Shown here in pieces: positions 24,306 through 35,165 of a DNA stretch of 64,000 nt. Source of the stretch: Cristatella mucedo (taxonomy: Eukaryota > Bryozoa > Phylactolaemata > Cristatellidae); the NCBI GenBank assembly GCA_009760855.2, contig WPIO01000038.1, positions 1,331,001-1,395,000 of the forward strand, in the 5' to 3' direction. Every line of letters begins with the position of its first letter. Positions within the stretch are counted from its first letter, which is position 1. Under the pieces are notes generated by a model, which worked only from the letters and a program-made list of their open reading frames with translations, ran no database searches and was not told the DNA's origin. The translations under genes and the position numbers were made by a program.

Positions 24306-24308
24306 TAG

Positions 24309-24850
24309 GATTTTGAGCGTCCCGGATCGCGGAACTCTCCCAAACCGGAACTCCAGCATCCATTAGACCGCACCAAAAGGCTGCAAATTGAAAAAGCTGC
24401 TGGGATTCGATTTGATCGTCTGAAGACGTCTCCAAAGCCGATGTTTACCATTCCCTTTCCGAATCCAAAGAAGACTCTGTATTTACCATCAGTTTGCTGT
24501 CTTTCAGCATATAAACGGGCTTTGAATCCTCCGGAATGTCTTCAGGGAGAGACCACAGAATCGATATTCCTATTCAAGTTAATGACGGCTATGCATCGAC
24601 AGACCACCGTGAATTCTTGCCGCTGCCTACCGAGGTGTCACTAACTGGATATGATATACATGTTGGAACTGCGTCAATAATCCTGCCCATGGATAGGCAG
24701 AGATGGTTTACCGGCGATCCCCTACTTGAGCCCGTGCTTTCATTGCCATCTGAAGCAATGGATCTCGATAACGAATCATCTGCAATGACCACCGTTGCTG
24801 GCATCTATCAAACTGAACAGCCCACAGACCATACTCGTGCTTTTTTTTGA
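24309..24850 (+). CDS. Candidate host coding segment of unknown function, frame-interrupted
   Basis: After an acceptor-like TTTGTAG at 24302-24308, a frame stays open from 24309 to about 24640. It begins Asp-Phe-Glu-Arg and is rich in Pro/Lys, for example PNPKKTLYLPS near 24457-24490. From about 24536 a second frame (to the stop at 24850) has a non-repetitive, protein-like composition, including SLPSEAMDLDNESSAM near 24745-24792. The two frames cannot be joined by the splice sites I tried: a 48-nt GTTTGC...CTTCAG interval gives the wrong phase. It may be an exon with a shift, two exons, or a gene relic. No known domain seen. It is neither a LINE nor a SINE. Confidence 0.3.
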
Positions 24851-24852
24851 GA

Positions 24853-25820
24853 ATGAGCTGTGACTTCGGCAGCGCATTTGCACTAGCAAAGTCACCGACA
24901 GAAAGTGAATGTGCATATTTATTCGTTCACGGGGCTACAGCTTTTCTCAAGTGCATTATTATTATAGACATCACTATCTCGTTGGAAACCTGTCATCGCC
25001 ATCCTTGGGATATATCAATTAATATATTTTGTATTAACTCCAGGAGCTGAAATTTCTCTTGGCTTATTCAAATTGCGCTTGCAAGTTTTTAGTCAGTATC
25101 AAACTTTCATCTTGAAAACTCCTGAAGGTGAACTGACTACTTCAACCCGCCGAACGTGAGCTGAATCGGTTGATGGATGCATAGAAAACGAAGAAGGGCG
25201 GCATTTCAAGTTTACCTATTAACGAAAAGTGGCGATACATTAGATACACGATCCAGATTTGGACCGTTCCGATAATTACGCTTGATGTTCGGCTCCAAGA
25301 TAATGAGTAGTGCTAAAAACTTTAGCGTGACGTCGCGCATGAATCGATCCTGCCGGAAACGCATGGCGGAAAAGGGCACCTGGAAGAAAATATGGCTAGC
25401 TCGCCTTCTGCTTTCAAGTCTATAAGCCTCTGAGGCAAATTAGGAAAGATTTATAAGTATGACTGGAAGACTTAGTCAACAAAGATGTCAAATTATTAGA
25501 GCATTAATAATATCAACCTAGATGAAGTTGTAATGGCGATGAGATCGCACTTTAAAGTTATCACCCCAAATGAATGACTGCCTTTAAATATCTTCATCTA
25601 GCTGTAACAGCATTCAATAATCGCGCTAAGTTTAGTGTACCAAATTTTGTTTGTAAATCTCTATTCTATGCCAGCAATACAATGACAACTTAAAAATGAA
25701 GACAATTGGCTCTCAAGATTTCTGTGTAACTTACATAATGTTCCCAGAAAGAGTTTAGCTCTAATGACTCTGTACAAATGTACTGTTGTTACTATTCTAT
25801 GATATTTTGGACACGCAAAT
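24853..25820. other. Unrecognised AT-rich DNA
   Basis: Nothing recognised; short frames only. Confidence 0.3.
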
Positions 25821-25821
25821 A

Positions 25822-25988
25822 CATAAAATCTGAGCTGATTCAACAGTCTCATTTGTATAGCGACAGAAGAGCCCTATCGGCTATCGCCACATCGCTTGCA
25901 TTTGGCAATAAAGAATCATCCAACTGCAGGATTCGAACCTACGACCTCGGTCGTGAAGGATGCGTATCTTATCACCTGGGCTGTCAGC
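25822..25988 (-). mobile_element. SINE1 (tRNA-derived)
   Basis: Reading the minus strand, the complement of GGATTCGAACCTACGACC (B box near 25929-25946) is followed by the SINE1 body. It ends at GCTGATTCAACAGTCTC near 25833, with CATTTGTATAGCGACAG near 25850. This is the best-preserved SINE1 B box in the window. Confidence 0.88.
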
Positions 25989-26159
25989 AAGTGGGCATGT
26001 TTCCTGAAACCTAGGCTATGACTTCGTGTCACTGATTTTCTGGGAACTTACGTTCCAGTTTCGAGTCCTGCGTGCATCAGAACGACTCGGCTATCTATTG
26101 ATACCTTCCCAAATCTGAGACAGCTGTCGTGCTCACTGAGCTGAGACTCACTGACTGGC

Positions 26160-26408
26160 TTCGGCTCAGGTATTAATGTAATAATAATAATATTATTAAT
26201 TCACTTGATAAAGCGCCCTCAGAGAACTTAATCTCTCTCTAGGCGCTTTACATTTACTGTAAAGTGAAATGCAATTGAATGGTAAGGAAAATCATGCTTG
26301 AAAAAACAAACGAAATGAGTAATATGGTTAGGGGTGACATGCACAGGGTCAGCATGCAAATGTGGTTAGTGGCAGTATGCACAGTGTCAGCACGCATAAG
26401 CACATGAA
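26160..26408 (-). mobile_element. LINE A 3'-end fragment with tail
   Basis: (AAT)n tail at 26178-26200, an intact-looking hairpin (26213-26250), and 160 bp more. It is very similar to the copy at 1045-1300. It stops sharply at 26408 where LINE B starts. Confidence 0.9.
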
Positions 26409-27005
26409 GGACGTGACCAAGTTGAACTGCTGCACCAGTTGCAATCTCCGAGTTACCTCTGGTCCTCCATGGATAATCAGTTGGCTTTTACGTATCTACG
26501 CTAAAAGCCGTTTGCGACAGTTGCTGTTTCTGCTCTTCAGATCTCCGATTGTGGAACTCATGTCCATAATTCTTTCACAGCCACTTCTTCTCTGCTATTG
26601 CCGCTGTGGAACATACTCTCCAACCGGAAAATATGCTGATTTCTGTAATAATGGCTTCCTTGGCTGCTATAAATAAAGATGATTCATTTGTATAGCGCCC
26701 CAAGAGAACTTAATCTCTATTCGAGCGCTTCACATATGGCCCGGGGCTCGAGCCTACGACCTTAGCCAGACTTTGGTCGAGGCGAGCACCTTATCCACCG
26801 GACTAAACCAGCTCGGCAATAATGCCATTCTGACTTAGCCATGTATATACGTTTCTCATTTCTGCGTGAGATAAAGTCTGTTGACATCGTATGCTAGCCA
26901 CAAGCCTCTTTCGCTCTATGCGTCAATGGATTGCTCTCCTGTGCAATAACCACTTAGTCTGTGTGACATTAAGGAGTTACGGACGGAGAATTCATTGTAT
27001 TACTT
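26408..27005 (+). mobile_element. LINE B 3' fragment interrupted by a SINE2
   Basis: It begins in the segment coding for ELLHQLQ (26417-26445) and runs to the frame end. It is interrupted at 26668-26823 by a SINE2 in the opposite orientation, and resumes with TTCTGCGTGAGATAAAGTCTG near 26861. It ends GGAGTTACGGACGGAGAATTCATTGTATTAC. Confidence 0.8.
26668..26823 (-). mobile_element. SINE2 nested in LINE B
   Basis: Minus orientation. The tail stem-loop at 26688-26728 reads TAGCGCCCCAAGAGAACTTAATCTCT..., nearly the same as the LINE A 3' end. The B box complement GGGGCTCGAGCC lies near 26743, and the head ends near 26815 at CCAGCTCGG. The words AATAATGGC (before) and AATAATGCC (after) may be remains of a target duplication. 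Confidence 0.85.
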
Positions 27006-27009
27006 AATA

Positions 27010-27480
27010 AGGCCATATTACTCGATAAGGCTATACCAGTTTCCCTTTTTACCACTGCAAGCGCAGAAAAAATGGGTCAACTATACTCGCCGAACCATTG
27101 CAATATCGTAGCTTTTCGCTAATCCTGAAGGACAACAGTATTGGCAATCAGCAGACTCGGGAATATAGGCTATTTATGTTGGAGGTTGTTTTGCACTGGC
27201 GTTTTGAGTAAAAAATATAGTAGCACTTTGTAAATAGCCACCGGACAACCATCCCCATGTCATCTACCATTTAATGTAGTGAAACTAAAGTCTCGAAAAG
27301 CAGACCACAGCTGTTTTTTGGGGGGGGGGGGCATTTGCCCCCATGCTACATCTGGCAGTAACCTGAGCCGCCCCCTATTTATACGCCGATCGACCGTCAC
27401 CAACGAGGAAATTATGTAAAATTTCACTCAATGAGAAATCTTAAAGTCTCACCTCGCTAGATTCTAGCTCTGCCACTGGC
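27010..27480. other. Unrecognised DNA with a 12-G run
   Basis: A run of 12 G at about 27321-27332 is followed by GCATTTGCCCCC, a pattern seen at ends of some hAT-type elements, but no partner end was found. Nothing else recognised. Confidence 0.3.
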
Positions 27481-27481
27481 A

Positions 27482-27562
27482 GCAGATATTCTAGAAAGAG
27501 ATTGAGTTCTCTGAGGGTGCTTTATCAAGTGCATTATTATTACTATTATTATTATTATTCTA
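27482..27562 (+). mobile_element. LINE A 3' tail only
   Basis: About 50 bp of the conserved hairpin (AGAAAGAGATTGAGTTCTCT at 27494-27513) with GCTTTATCAAGTGCATT and an ATT tail. An extreme 5' truncation. Confidence 0.9.
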
Positions 27563-27564
27563 TT

Positions 27565-28365
27565 CCACGTGTCAACAAAACCAAACGCACGGTATATCGT
27601 CGGGAATGCTCAATAATGCTTAATGCTAATTGTAAAAACTGGTGCTATTGCGAATGCGATGTGGCTGCTTGAGAATTAGCACACAGTGCGAAAGTTATGG
27701 GAGCTTGTTCTTTCAGACACGGCTCAAAGTACGGCTAACAAGTGGTAGGAACAGAACTGATCCGCGATGATTTGGCAATTATAACAACACAATAAATGGC
27801 CTTACGTATATATATATTTGCGGGGCAGCTAGCAAAATAACTTGCGGTAGACTGGTTGCATTTAGCATCGCACTGCCACACTTTGCACCCCTTTGCCTTA
27901 TTTTACCAGCAATTTTACCAGAAATTGAAGTTGCATTAAATTAAGAGTCGCGTATTTTGAGTCTTTGGTGATTGTCTTAGCTGTCAAGGCACCTCTCCAA
28001 CTAGCGAAGAGGTAACATAATTTGTTCAGACAAAAATATCTTTCCGATATTTCTAATTAAATCGACACACCTAAGTACAATGCGGCAAGAATAGATAAGC
28101 ATGTATAGCTCTTGCTTTTGACTTTAGAGATCATGGGCTCAGCTCCTAACGAGGATGATGATATGCCGTCTTAGTTCCAGTACTACCTTATTCATGCGTG
28201 CGTGCGTGCATTTGAATGCTTAACAAATCCGGAATATAGCTTTTTTCATTTTTCATTTTCATTCTTTTTTATGCATTTCATTTAGTTTTCATTTGACTTG
28301 GATTACCTGCGATTAGTTTTTAAAAGCTCATCTTGACAACTTTCTGGCTTGAAAAGAGTCTATAG
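27565..28365. other. Unrecognised AT-rich DNA
   Basis: A short TA run lies near 27808. T-rich CATTTTTCATTTTCATT words lie near 28240-28290. No family recognised. Confidence 0.3.
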
Positions 28366-28369
28366 TTCT

Positions 28370-28990
28370 CCCCATATCTCTCTCTGTGTCTTTTTTGTCT
28401 GTCTGCCTGTCTGTCTCGGCATCTCTCTCTTTCCGTCTTTCTTTCTTACTGTCTCTCAGCCTTACAGTCACTCTTTCTCTCTGTCTGTCTCTATTTCGTC
28501 TCTATATTGAATATTAATTAAATCGCTGGACTACTCGACCTACGTCCGCTAATACCTCTTGGATAGGTTAAATTACTTGGATCGGCTAACTACCATGTCT
28601 ACGTATCCAATAGATCTCCCCCTCTCTCTCCCTGTCTCTCTCTCTCTCTATTTCTCTGTCTCGCCGTCTCTCTGTCTCTCTCTCGCTGTTTCTCTTTCCC
28701 TGTCTCTTTGTCTCTCTCTCTCCCTCTTTCTCCCACTCCCTCTCACTCTTCTCTCTCTCTTTCTGTCTCCGTCTCCTTCCCTGTCGCTCTCTCTGTCTCT
28801 CTCTCTCTCTCTCTCTCCCCGTCTCTCTGTCTCGCTGTCACCCTGTTTCTCTGTCTGTCTCTATCTCGTCTCTATATTGAATACTTATTAAATCGCCGAA
28901 CTATTTTATCTACGTCGGCTAATATCTCTTAGGTAGGCTAAGCTACTGGGATCGACTAACTACCATGCCTACGCAGCCAATAGATTCCAG
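28370..28990. repeat. CT/CTGT-rich low-complexity tract in a ~370-bp duplicated unit
   Basis: CT and CTGT repeats fill 28370-28500 and 28618-28870. The unique stretch at about 28500-28617 (TCTATATTGAATATTAATTAAATC...) is repeated with changes at about 28870-28988. The array is therefore a diverged two-copy tandem duplication. The Ser/Leu-rich 110-codon frame is an artefact. Confidence 0.85.
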
Positions 28991-30335
28991 TCTTGCTAAC
29001 AACGCTCAATGCCAGGGCCTGTCAGCCAGCGAGCGGGGGCGTATCGGCGGCGGGAGCAGTCTCCATCGCAGAATGCGAAGTGCCCAGAAAGAGATTCAGT
29101 TCTCTGAGTGTAGCGTGTGTTATCGTCGCGAACGGCACAAAACGCTAGCCGACGAGCAACGCCACCAGTTTTTTCACCTGCACACGGAGCAGGGCGAAGC
29201 ACGACTCTCCTCGCCCCTCTTACCCACCAGAGTCCCCCGACTCCCTTTTCATAACAATCACTAATAGCACATCCCGGCTGCTTACCACTTCGAGTGTCGC
29301 AGCCCACTCGTACAGCGATCGGGGGCGGCGTCATCAGTTTAAGTGAAACCACACGCCCGCCTGATCTGGAGATCAATTAAAAAACCGTAGCCCAGAGCAG
29401 CAAGCAGCTGTTCTTCTCCACTGCTTTGACAGCGAGAAGGCTAAACATTAAGCATAGCGCGCCGGTCCGCTCCCTTAATTAAGAGGCTAAGTAACGGCTG
29501 CGCGAAGGAAGCAGGCGATCGCACGGCCTGTGGAAACAAGCCGGCTGCGTTTGGCAGCTGCGTTCATGCGTCACCGGGTCACGCGTTTCTCCACCGCTGG
29601 CACCTCGTCCGGCGTCGAAGCCTCGCAGCTCAATGGTGCATCTCACTGGACGCTATATCAAATGCATTATTATTACTATTCTTCTTATTATCATTATTAA
29701 GACTCCGTGGCCTCACATCAGCAGGCACCGCAAGCAAACTGAAGCCACCCAAACGGGCAATGCAACGCTTAGCGTTAGTCAGTGCATGGTATGGCCACTC
29801 AATACTTAGCCTCCAGTACGGATAGCGCCTCACCACTTTCCCTTGACACTTCACTCAGGCCAATTGTTTAATGTCTGAACGGACTGTCTCCTACGTCCTT
29901 TAACTTTCGTTCTTTTCGTTTTATGCCGCAGATGTGCGAGGTTCACGAGCTCCACCGGTTGCTCTCCATGCGAATCCGTACGGCGACTCAACGAGTCGCT
30001 CATCAGCTACCTCAAAGACTTTATCTTAAAACGGTCCTCCTGATTTATAACTCGTAATTGCCTATTACTCTTAATTAATTATTTATTACTATTGAGCCGC
30101 TTGTTATTGGTCTCGTGGACTATGCCCAACCTTACCGGGGGAGGGGTGGGCTTAATGTCCACTCTCTCACCTTTGGTCATAGGTCGTGCTTGGCTGAGCC
30201 GGACGCCTCAGCCACACACCGTTTATGCCATCATTCTAATGTGACAGAAAGTGAGAGCGGTAGCTGAACCTGAGGGGCAGTTGAGGCAGTGAGTATCGTG
30301 GAAGTAGCAACTCAGGATAGCAGGAAAGGATGTGC
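28990..30335. other. GC-rich then mixed unrecognised DNA, with two LINE A tail traces
   Basis: CpG-rich at 29000-29640 with overlapping frames on both strands (28965-29264 plus; 28996-29376 minus) and no recognised domain. CAGAAAGAGATTCAGTTCTCTGAG at about 29088-29111 is a stray LINE A hairpin. A second LINE A tail remnant (ATATCAAATGCATTATTATTACT) lies at 29640-29700 on the plus strand. Confidence 0.35.
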
Positions 30336-30339
30336 AACG

Positions 30340-30965
30340 GTCGGCTGCAGGAGACTATATGTTGCGAAAGTATTGCGGAAGCGAGTTCCGCAGGCCAGGA
30401 CCTGCGGAGTAAAAGCTTCTGTCAACAACGGTTTTTAAGCGGAAGAATAGAACAGCTAATTCATTGTTCATAGATGACCTGAGGACGTGAGGAAGCTGAC
30501 AGTGGCGCCACAGCTCAGCCAGGTATGAATGAGTCGAGGTCAGCGTATGAACTTTACTCTGTATCCGTTCAACAACCGGAAACTTTTGAAGCTCCTCCGG
30601 CAAAGGAGACACAAAAAGGTCAAACCTCTGGAATTTGTTGACTGATAATGCAGCCGTATTCATGACCCGCTGCAGTAGCATAGAGGTTTTTTCAGTAGCT
30701 CAGCCAAAATAGATTAGCGATAGTCCAGCCGAGACCGAATCGGGAAGCTAGTTAAATTCTTTGCAAGCCACCGTTGTAGCAAACCCCTAATCACTTTCAA
30801 AATTTCTCGACTCTCCGAGGCGTCAAACTGCGAGCACACGGTGACAGTCGCACGACACCACCGCATATAAAAAAAAAAAAAACAAAGTCTTCTACTCCGG
30901 CCAATCGCTAGAGGTCTCCAACGAATAGCAGTTCCGTTTTATCGTCGTTAAGTTTAAAGAAATTG
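30340..30965 (-). mobile_element. LINE B copy, minus strand, left arm of a foldback
   Basis: On the minus strand, from 30965: FLKLNDDKTELLF near 30922-30960, then the C-terminal part with DRSFYSAGPGLRNSLP near 30370-30420. The frame is broken in several places. It abuts a plus-strand copy of the same family starting at the same element position, so the junction near 30965 is a near-palindrome. Confidence 0.85.
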
Positions 30966-31680
30966 ACTAGCAGCGTGGGTAAAATGTATGCATGCATAGC
31001 ATTTAATTCTGGGAAAAGTGATAAAGCCCATGGAATAGGATATCACTTTCATGCTGACGATACTCAGCTGTATTTGTCATTCAGACGATCGGAATCTGCT
31101 GCAGCAACTGCGAAACTGAATGCTTGCCTTGCCGACATTCGATTCTGGATGTCGGAAAACTTCTTGAAACTAAATGACAATAAAACCGAACTGTTGCTCA
31201 TAGGGCACCATAAGCGTGTGGCTAGAATTAAAGGCTTTGCTCTTCTAATACGAGATGCTGTTGTGCGACCATCACGTGCTCGAAATTTAGGTGTCGTTTT
31301 CGACAGCCGCTTCAATTTTACAAGCCTCATTCAGAAGACTGCTTCTACAGCTAGCCATCACGTCCGATTCCTATCCATGATTAGGAACTGTCTCCCACGG
31401 TGGCTTGCAAAAAATTTAACTACCTCCTTAGTTCTGTCTCTGCTTAGTTATTGTAATTTCCTTTTGGCTGGGCTGCCGAAGAAAGCTATTATGCCACTGC
31501 AGCGGACTATGAATATGGCTGCAAGGCTAGTCTTCAAGTCCCAGCGGTTTGAGCTCGTGTCTCCTTTGCTGAAAGAGCTAGGATGGTTGCCGGTTGAGTA
31601 AAGGATACAGAGCACAGTTCTTACGCTGACCCACAAGGCGCGCCACGGCTTGGCTCCTTCGTACCTAGCTGAGGAGATAC
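30966..31680 (+). mobile_element. LINE B copy with the longest surviving frame
   Basis: A 212-codon frame (30963-31601) covers the RT active-site box as HADDTQLYLSF (31053-31085; Tyr of YADD replaced by His), MSENFLKLNDNKTELLLIGHH (near 31149-31210, shorter pieces visible), and ARNLGVVFDSRF near 31280-31315. It continues through LSYCNFLLAGLPKKA near 31443-31487 to LGWLPVE before a stop. It continues in another frame to AYLAE-type coding near 31660. It lacks the RT N-terminus and the 3' tail. Confidence 0.9.
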
Positions 31681-31684
31681 ACTA

Positions 31685-31905
31685 CATTTCAACGGTTTAA
31701 ACTGCAAATAAAGCCGAGCATCATGAGCATACAATTGATAGTTGATTAAATCGTCGCGATTAAATTCTTCCCCAAAGATCAGTATGCATGGAGAACAGAA
31801 AATAACCAAAAAAGGACCTTGGTGAACTCCGCGGGTGGCTGGTTTGATGAATGAGATCTGACCCCCCACACGATAGGGATTGAGCATAATCAGACAAGTG
31901 CGATT
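31685..31905 (-). mobile_element. LINE B RT-core fragment
   Basis: The minus strand encodes the RT palm around GVHQGPFLVI (usual PQG replaced by HQG), near 31800-31840, then a YADD-like motif degraded to YAHDARLYLQF near 31735-31765. It is dead and joined on both sides to other LINE B pieces. Confidence 0.8.
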
Positions 31906-31929
31906 AGAACAGCACTAGGCAATGCCTTG

Positions 31930-32790
31930 TCTACCAGACCGATCGTTGTTCTCAATGGTCCAAGTAGGATATGTATGTAATGTATCTCCGTCTGTAACTC
32001 CACATAGTCATAAAGACCATGTGGGTGTTACGCAGGAGAGTTTTATATAGCCCAATCACAGCCTAAGCGGCTTTCGGTACGCATTCGGTAGCCAACAGAC
32101 TTCGTCTCAGGCAACAAAGAGAAAGTGGGAAGCATAGCAGAGTCAGGAGAGCAGTTGAGGTAGTGAGTAGCATAGAAGTAGCAGCTCAGGACTGCTGAAA
32201 AAAAATGTGCCATAGTCGGCAGTCGGAGAGTAGTTGTCGTTGTGTAAGAATTGTGAAGGCGAGTTCCACAGTCTAGGACCTGCAGAGCTAAAGCTTCTGT
32301 CGCCAACTGTCTTTAAGCAGAGGAATGGGACAGCTAATTTATTGTCCACACAGGACCTGAGGGCACGAACAGGCTGAAACTGATGCAGCAGTTCAGCTAG
32401 GTACGAAGGAGCCAAGCCGTGGCGGGGCTTGTGGGTCAGCATAAGAGCTTTGCTCTGTATCCTTTGCTCAACCGGCAACCATCCTAGCTCTTTCAGCAAA
32501 GGAGACACGTGCTCAAACTACTGGGACTTTAAGACTAGCCTTGCAGCCATTTTCATAGTCCGCTGCAGTGGCATAATAGCTTTCTTTGGCACCCCAGCCA
32601 AAAGAAAATTACCGTGGTCAATGCCGTTGAAGGCAGCTGATAGATCTAGTAGCGCTAGGATAGTGACATTCGCGTCATCATTGCTGCATATGATGTCATT
32701 AGTGTAGTTCGACTGCATGCGGGCTGGAACTGCTCCTTCCCTCAACAGCTGGTGGGAGCATCCCCGATAGGGGGGCCTGTGCACAGCTGC
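31930..32790 (-). mobile_element. LINE B copy with tail and internal RT deletion
   Basis: The 3' tail complement (AATGTATCTCCGTCTGTAACTCC) lies near 31978. A minus-strand frame (32143-32508) covers LGWLPVEQRIQSK, HGLAPSYLAELLHQ and DRSFSSAGPRLWN. Further upstream, a frame at 32518-32784 keeps RT motif A (LLDLSAAFNGIDH near 32610-32650). It then jumps directly to NFLLAGVPKKA, deleting the rest of the RT palm and thumb without losing the frame. Confidence 0.9.
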
Positions 32791-34035
32791 AGTCAGCTGC
32801 TAATGAGGCGTCGACACAGGCCGATAACCAGCTGGTGAACAGACGGTGGATTCATCATCGGAGTCGGCCAAGGGACAGCGGGAGTCGAGGAGAGGAGACT
32901 AGAGTGTGAGGAGGGGGCGAAGGCAGTCGTGCGTCTTGCGGCTCAGCACCTTGTGCAATAGACCATTGGCGTTGTTCATCGGCTGGCTCTCTGATAGGCG
33001 AACCAAACTACAATTAGATACATTAAAGAGCAGTCAGTTTCAGTGGAATAATGTCACTTGAAGCCCGACGAAAAATTGTCTGACAATTTATTCTTTTCAA
33101 CGTGTGCCTAAAGCCGCGTAGTAACGATCTTTTCAAGAGTCTGTGACCATAAAGAAAGCAGTGAACTGGACGAAAGTTTTCGAGGAATCTGTATATAACC
33201 CGGGCTTTTTGAGTATAAGTAACGATGGCTGACTTGATCCTTTCAGTTAGTCTAATACTTGGCCTGAACTCTCATACGTCTCTCTTCGTCATTCACTACC
33301 TCTTCACGGTGCATCTGATAACTTTAGGCATTCCTGTTACACTTCTAGCATGACATTTTTCACATACTTCAAAATCCTAGACCATTCTGATTCTAAGCGC
33401 TAGGCTACAAAGTTCACAAAAAAGCTCAACTAATTGCAATTCATTTTGTCACATTTATAGACGTTGTACGCGTGTGAATTTCGATGAAGACTCTTGCCTT
33501 ACTTCGAGCAGAGTAACTAATCCTTTGGCAATCGCTTTTATAATGCAGCGAAAAGTTATAACCAAATGCCATATTGGCATACAGAAATCCAAGCAGTGAT
33601 TACGGGGATACGAGCGTCTTGTTTGACCAGGCGAGTGGTAAAGCCAACAATTTAGCTGAATAGTAGACTGGCTAATAATTGTAGTCAGAGCTAAGATACA
33701 TTCTACAGCATATGCAGTCTGTGATTAGTATTATCAGATCGGCAAGTAGAGCGGGTCTTCTGCTTTTCGTGGTCGACTTTAATCTTTTCGTGGGCAGAGC
33801 AGACTTTAAACTAGTAGTAGAATTGAGGTAAGCTAACGGCTACTCTTTTATAAAATCACCAAAGCTTAGATGGCAGGCCATCGTCTGTCGGCGCCAGTTG
33901 CTCGGATTTGCCTAATAGTCTGTGCCAACTTCGTCACGATGCCGAGTGCTGTGTGGTGAACATTCAATGCTTGGGGACATAGTTGCATAGATAAGAGCTC
34001 ACGTGATCGATATTAAGACAAGGCGCCGTTTCAAG
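32790..34035. other. Unrecognised DNA
   Basis: The first 200 bp are GC-rich (GGAGTCGAGGAGAGGAGAC near 32881). The rest shows no family or exon that I can support. It could be intron or 3' flank of the minus-strand gene that follows. Confidence 0.3.
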
Positions 34036-34036
34036 T

Positions 34037-34246
34037 TCAAAGGAAAAGGTGATTTATTAACTCAGAGGTCTGCTTCGGCTCCTTTGGCTCAAAGCCCACT
34101 AACGGGAAGAAATGATCTAGAATGTTCAGCGTCTCGGAAAAGATGCCCAGTCGCAGAGTAACGTCTTCGGGTGCTCTCACGAAGGGGTAGCAACTGAGTT
34201 GGTCAGCCCGGCACACAGTTGTGGCCACTTGAAGGATGGCTACTTG
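34037..34246 (-). CDS. Candidate exon downstream of the PH exons, unknown domain
   Basis: On the minus strand a frame is open from the acceptor-like ACCTGAGCAG ending at 34247 to a stop at 34037. It encodes a non-repetitive, protein-like sequence with VATTVCRADQLSCYPFVRA near the start and a Phe/Leu-rich middle. An acceptor at this site would join in phase 0 with the PH exon donor at 35491. A stronger-looking acceptor, TTTTTCAG ending at 34266, would be out of phase with that donor. It may be the terminal exon of the same gene or end at an earlier donor (GTTAGT near 34103). I do not recognise the family. Confidence 0.35.
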   Translation of the reverse strand, partial: QVAILQVATTVCRADQLSCYPFVRAPEDVTLRLGIFSETLNILDHFFPLVGFEPKEPKQTSELINHLFL

Positions 34247-34495
34247 CTGCTCAGGTGAAGGTGTGCTGAAAAATTAAAATGCAGACAGCAGTGCAGGGAA
34301 AGAGGCTTACTGGAAAAAGTGTTCATATTCTCTGTCTAATCGAGCTGTAAGTTGACTACTAGACAGACCGCCGAACAGCTAGCAGAATTGATTTGAGAGC
34401 ACTTCTTGCAAATCACAGGCAAACTAAAGTGAATGATTGAAAGCTACTCAAAATTAAAGTAGGCCAGCAGCTTACAAATATGACTGCGCGAATAA

Positions 34496-34747
34496 TAATT
34501 ACAATAATACATTGAATCAATAGTTGGCAAAAGCTGCTGTAGATCAGGCTCTATTGTTGAAACTTGAAAAGAGTTTCCTTGTACAGAACTAGAACTGTAC
34601 GTAAGCTACTCGTCAACAGCTAATTATAATAATACATTGAATCAATGGTTGGCAAAAGTTGCTGTAGCTCAGGTTCTATTGCGAAAAACTTGAAAAGAGT
34701 TTCCTCGTACAGAACTAGAAACTGTACGTAAGCTACTCGTCAACAGC
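34496..34747. repeat. Two-copy tandem duplication, ~125-bp unit
   Basis: 34496-34620 and 34621-34747 match at about 95 percent by eye. Both run from ATAATACATTGAATCAAT to ACTCGTCAACAGC and differ by a few substitutions and single-base indels. It lies within the presumed intron of the minus-strand PH gene. Confidence 0.93.
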
Positions 34748-34969
34748 ACTGTCCAAAGTAACTGAGCTGATGCCAACAACTTATCTGCTACCACATTCAG
34801 ACAGATGGCAGTTAAAGTCTGCCATCAGAAATTCTTACCGCAAGGACGTCTAGATTAGATAACCTAAGATGGACAGCAGACAAGTCGTTCTAAGAGTGAG
34901 AGCAGTCATACAAGCTCACGAGTGATGCTGGGACACCGATTGACTCTTGAGTAAAATAGCCTATGGGTC

Positions 34970-35165
34970 AAATCCACTAACCACACTTGCATGCTGACCC
35001 TGTGCATGTCACCCCTAACCATGTTATTCATGTTGTTTGTTTATCAAGCATGATATTACTCACCATTCAATTGCATTTCCCTTTGTAGCAAATCTAAAGC
35101 ATCTAGAAAGAGATTGAGTTCTCTGAGGGCCTTTATCAAGTGCATTATTATTATTATTATAAACT
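34970..35165 (+). mobile_element. LINE A 3'-end fragment with tail
   Basis: Plus-strand LINE A 3' end from CCACTAACCACACTTGCATGC to the hairpin (35101-35130) and an ATT tail. It is in the presumed intron of the minus-strand PH gene, in antisense orientation to that gene. Confidence 0.92.

Noticed and set aside
27321-27345. G12 followed by GCATTTGCCCCC as a hAT end
   Set aside because: No matching second end or transposase nearby; left as an observation only.
34489-34747. CRISPR-like repeat
   Set aside because: Only two long units, no spacers, animal-type sequence.
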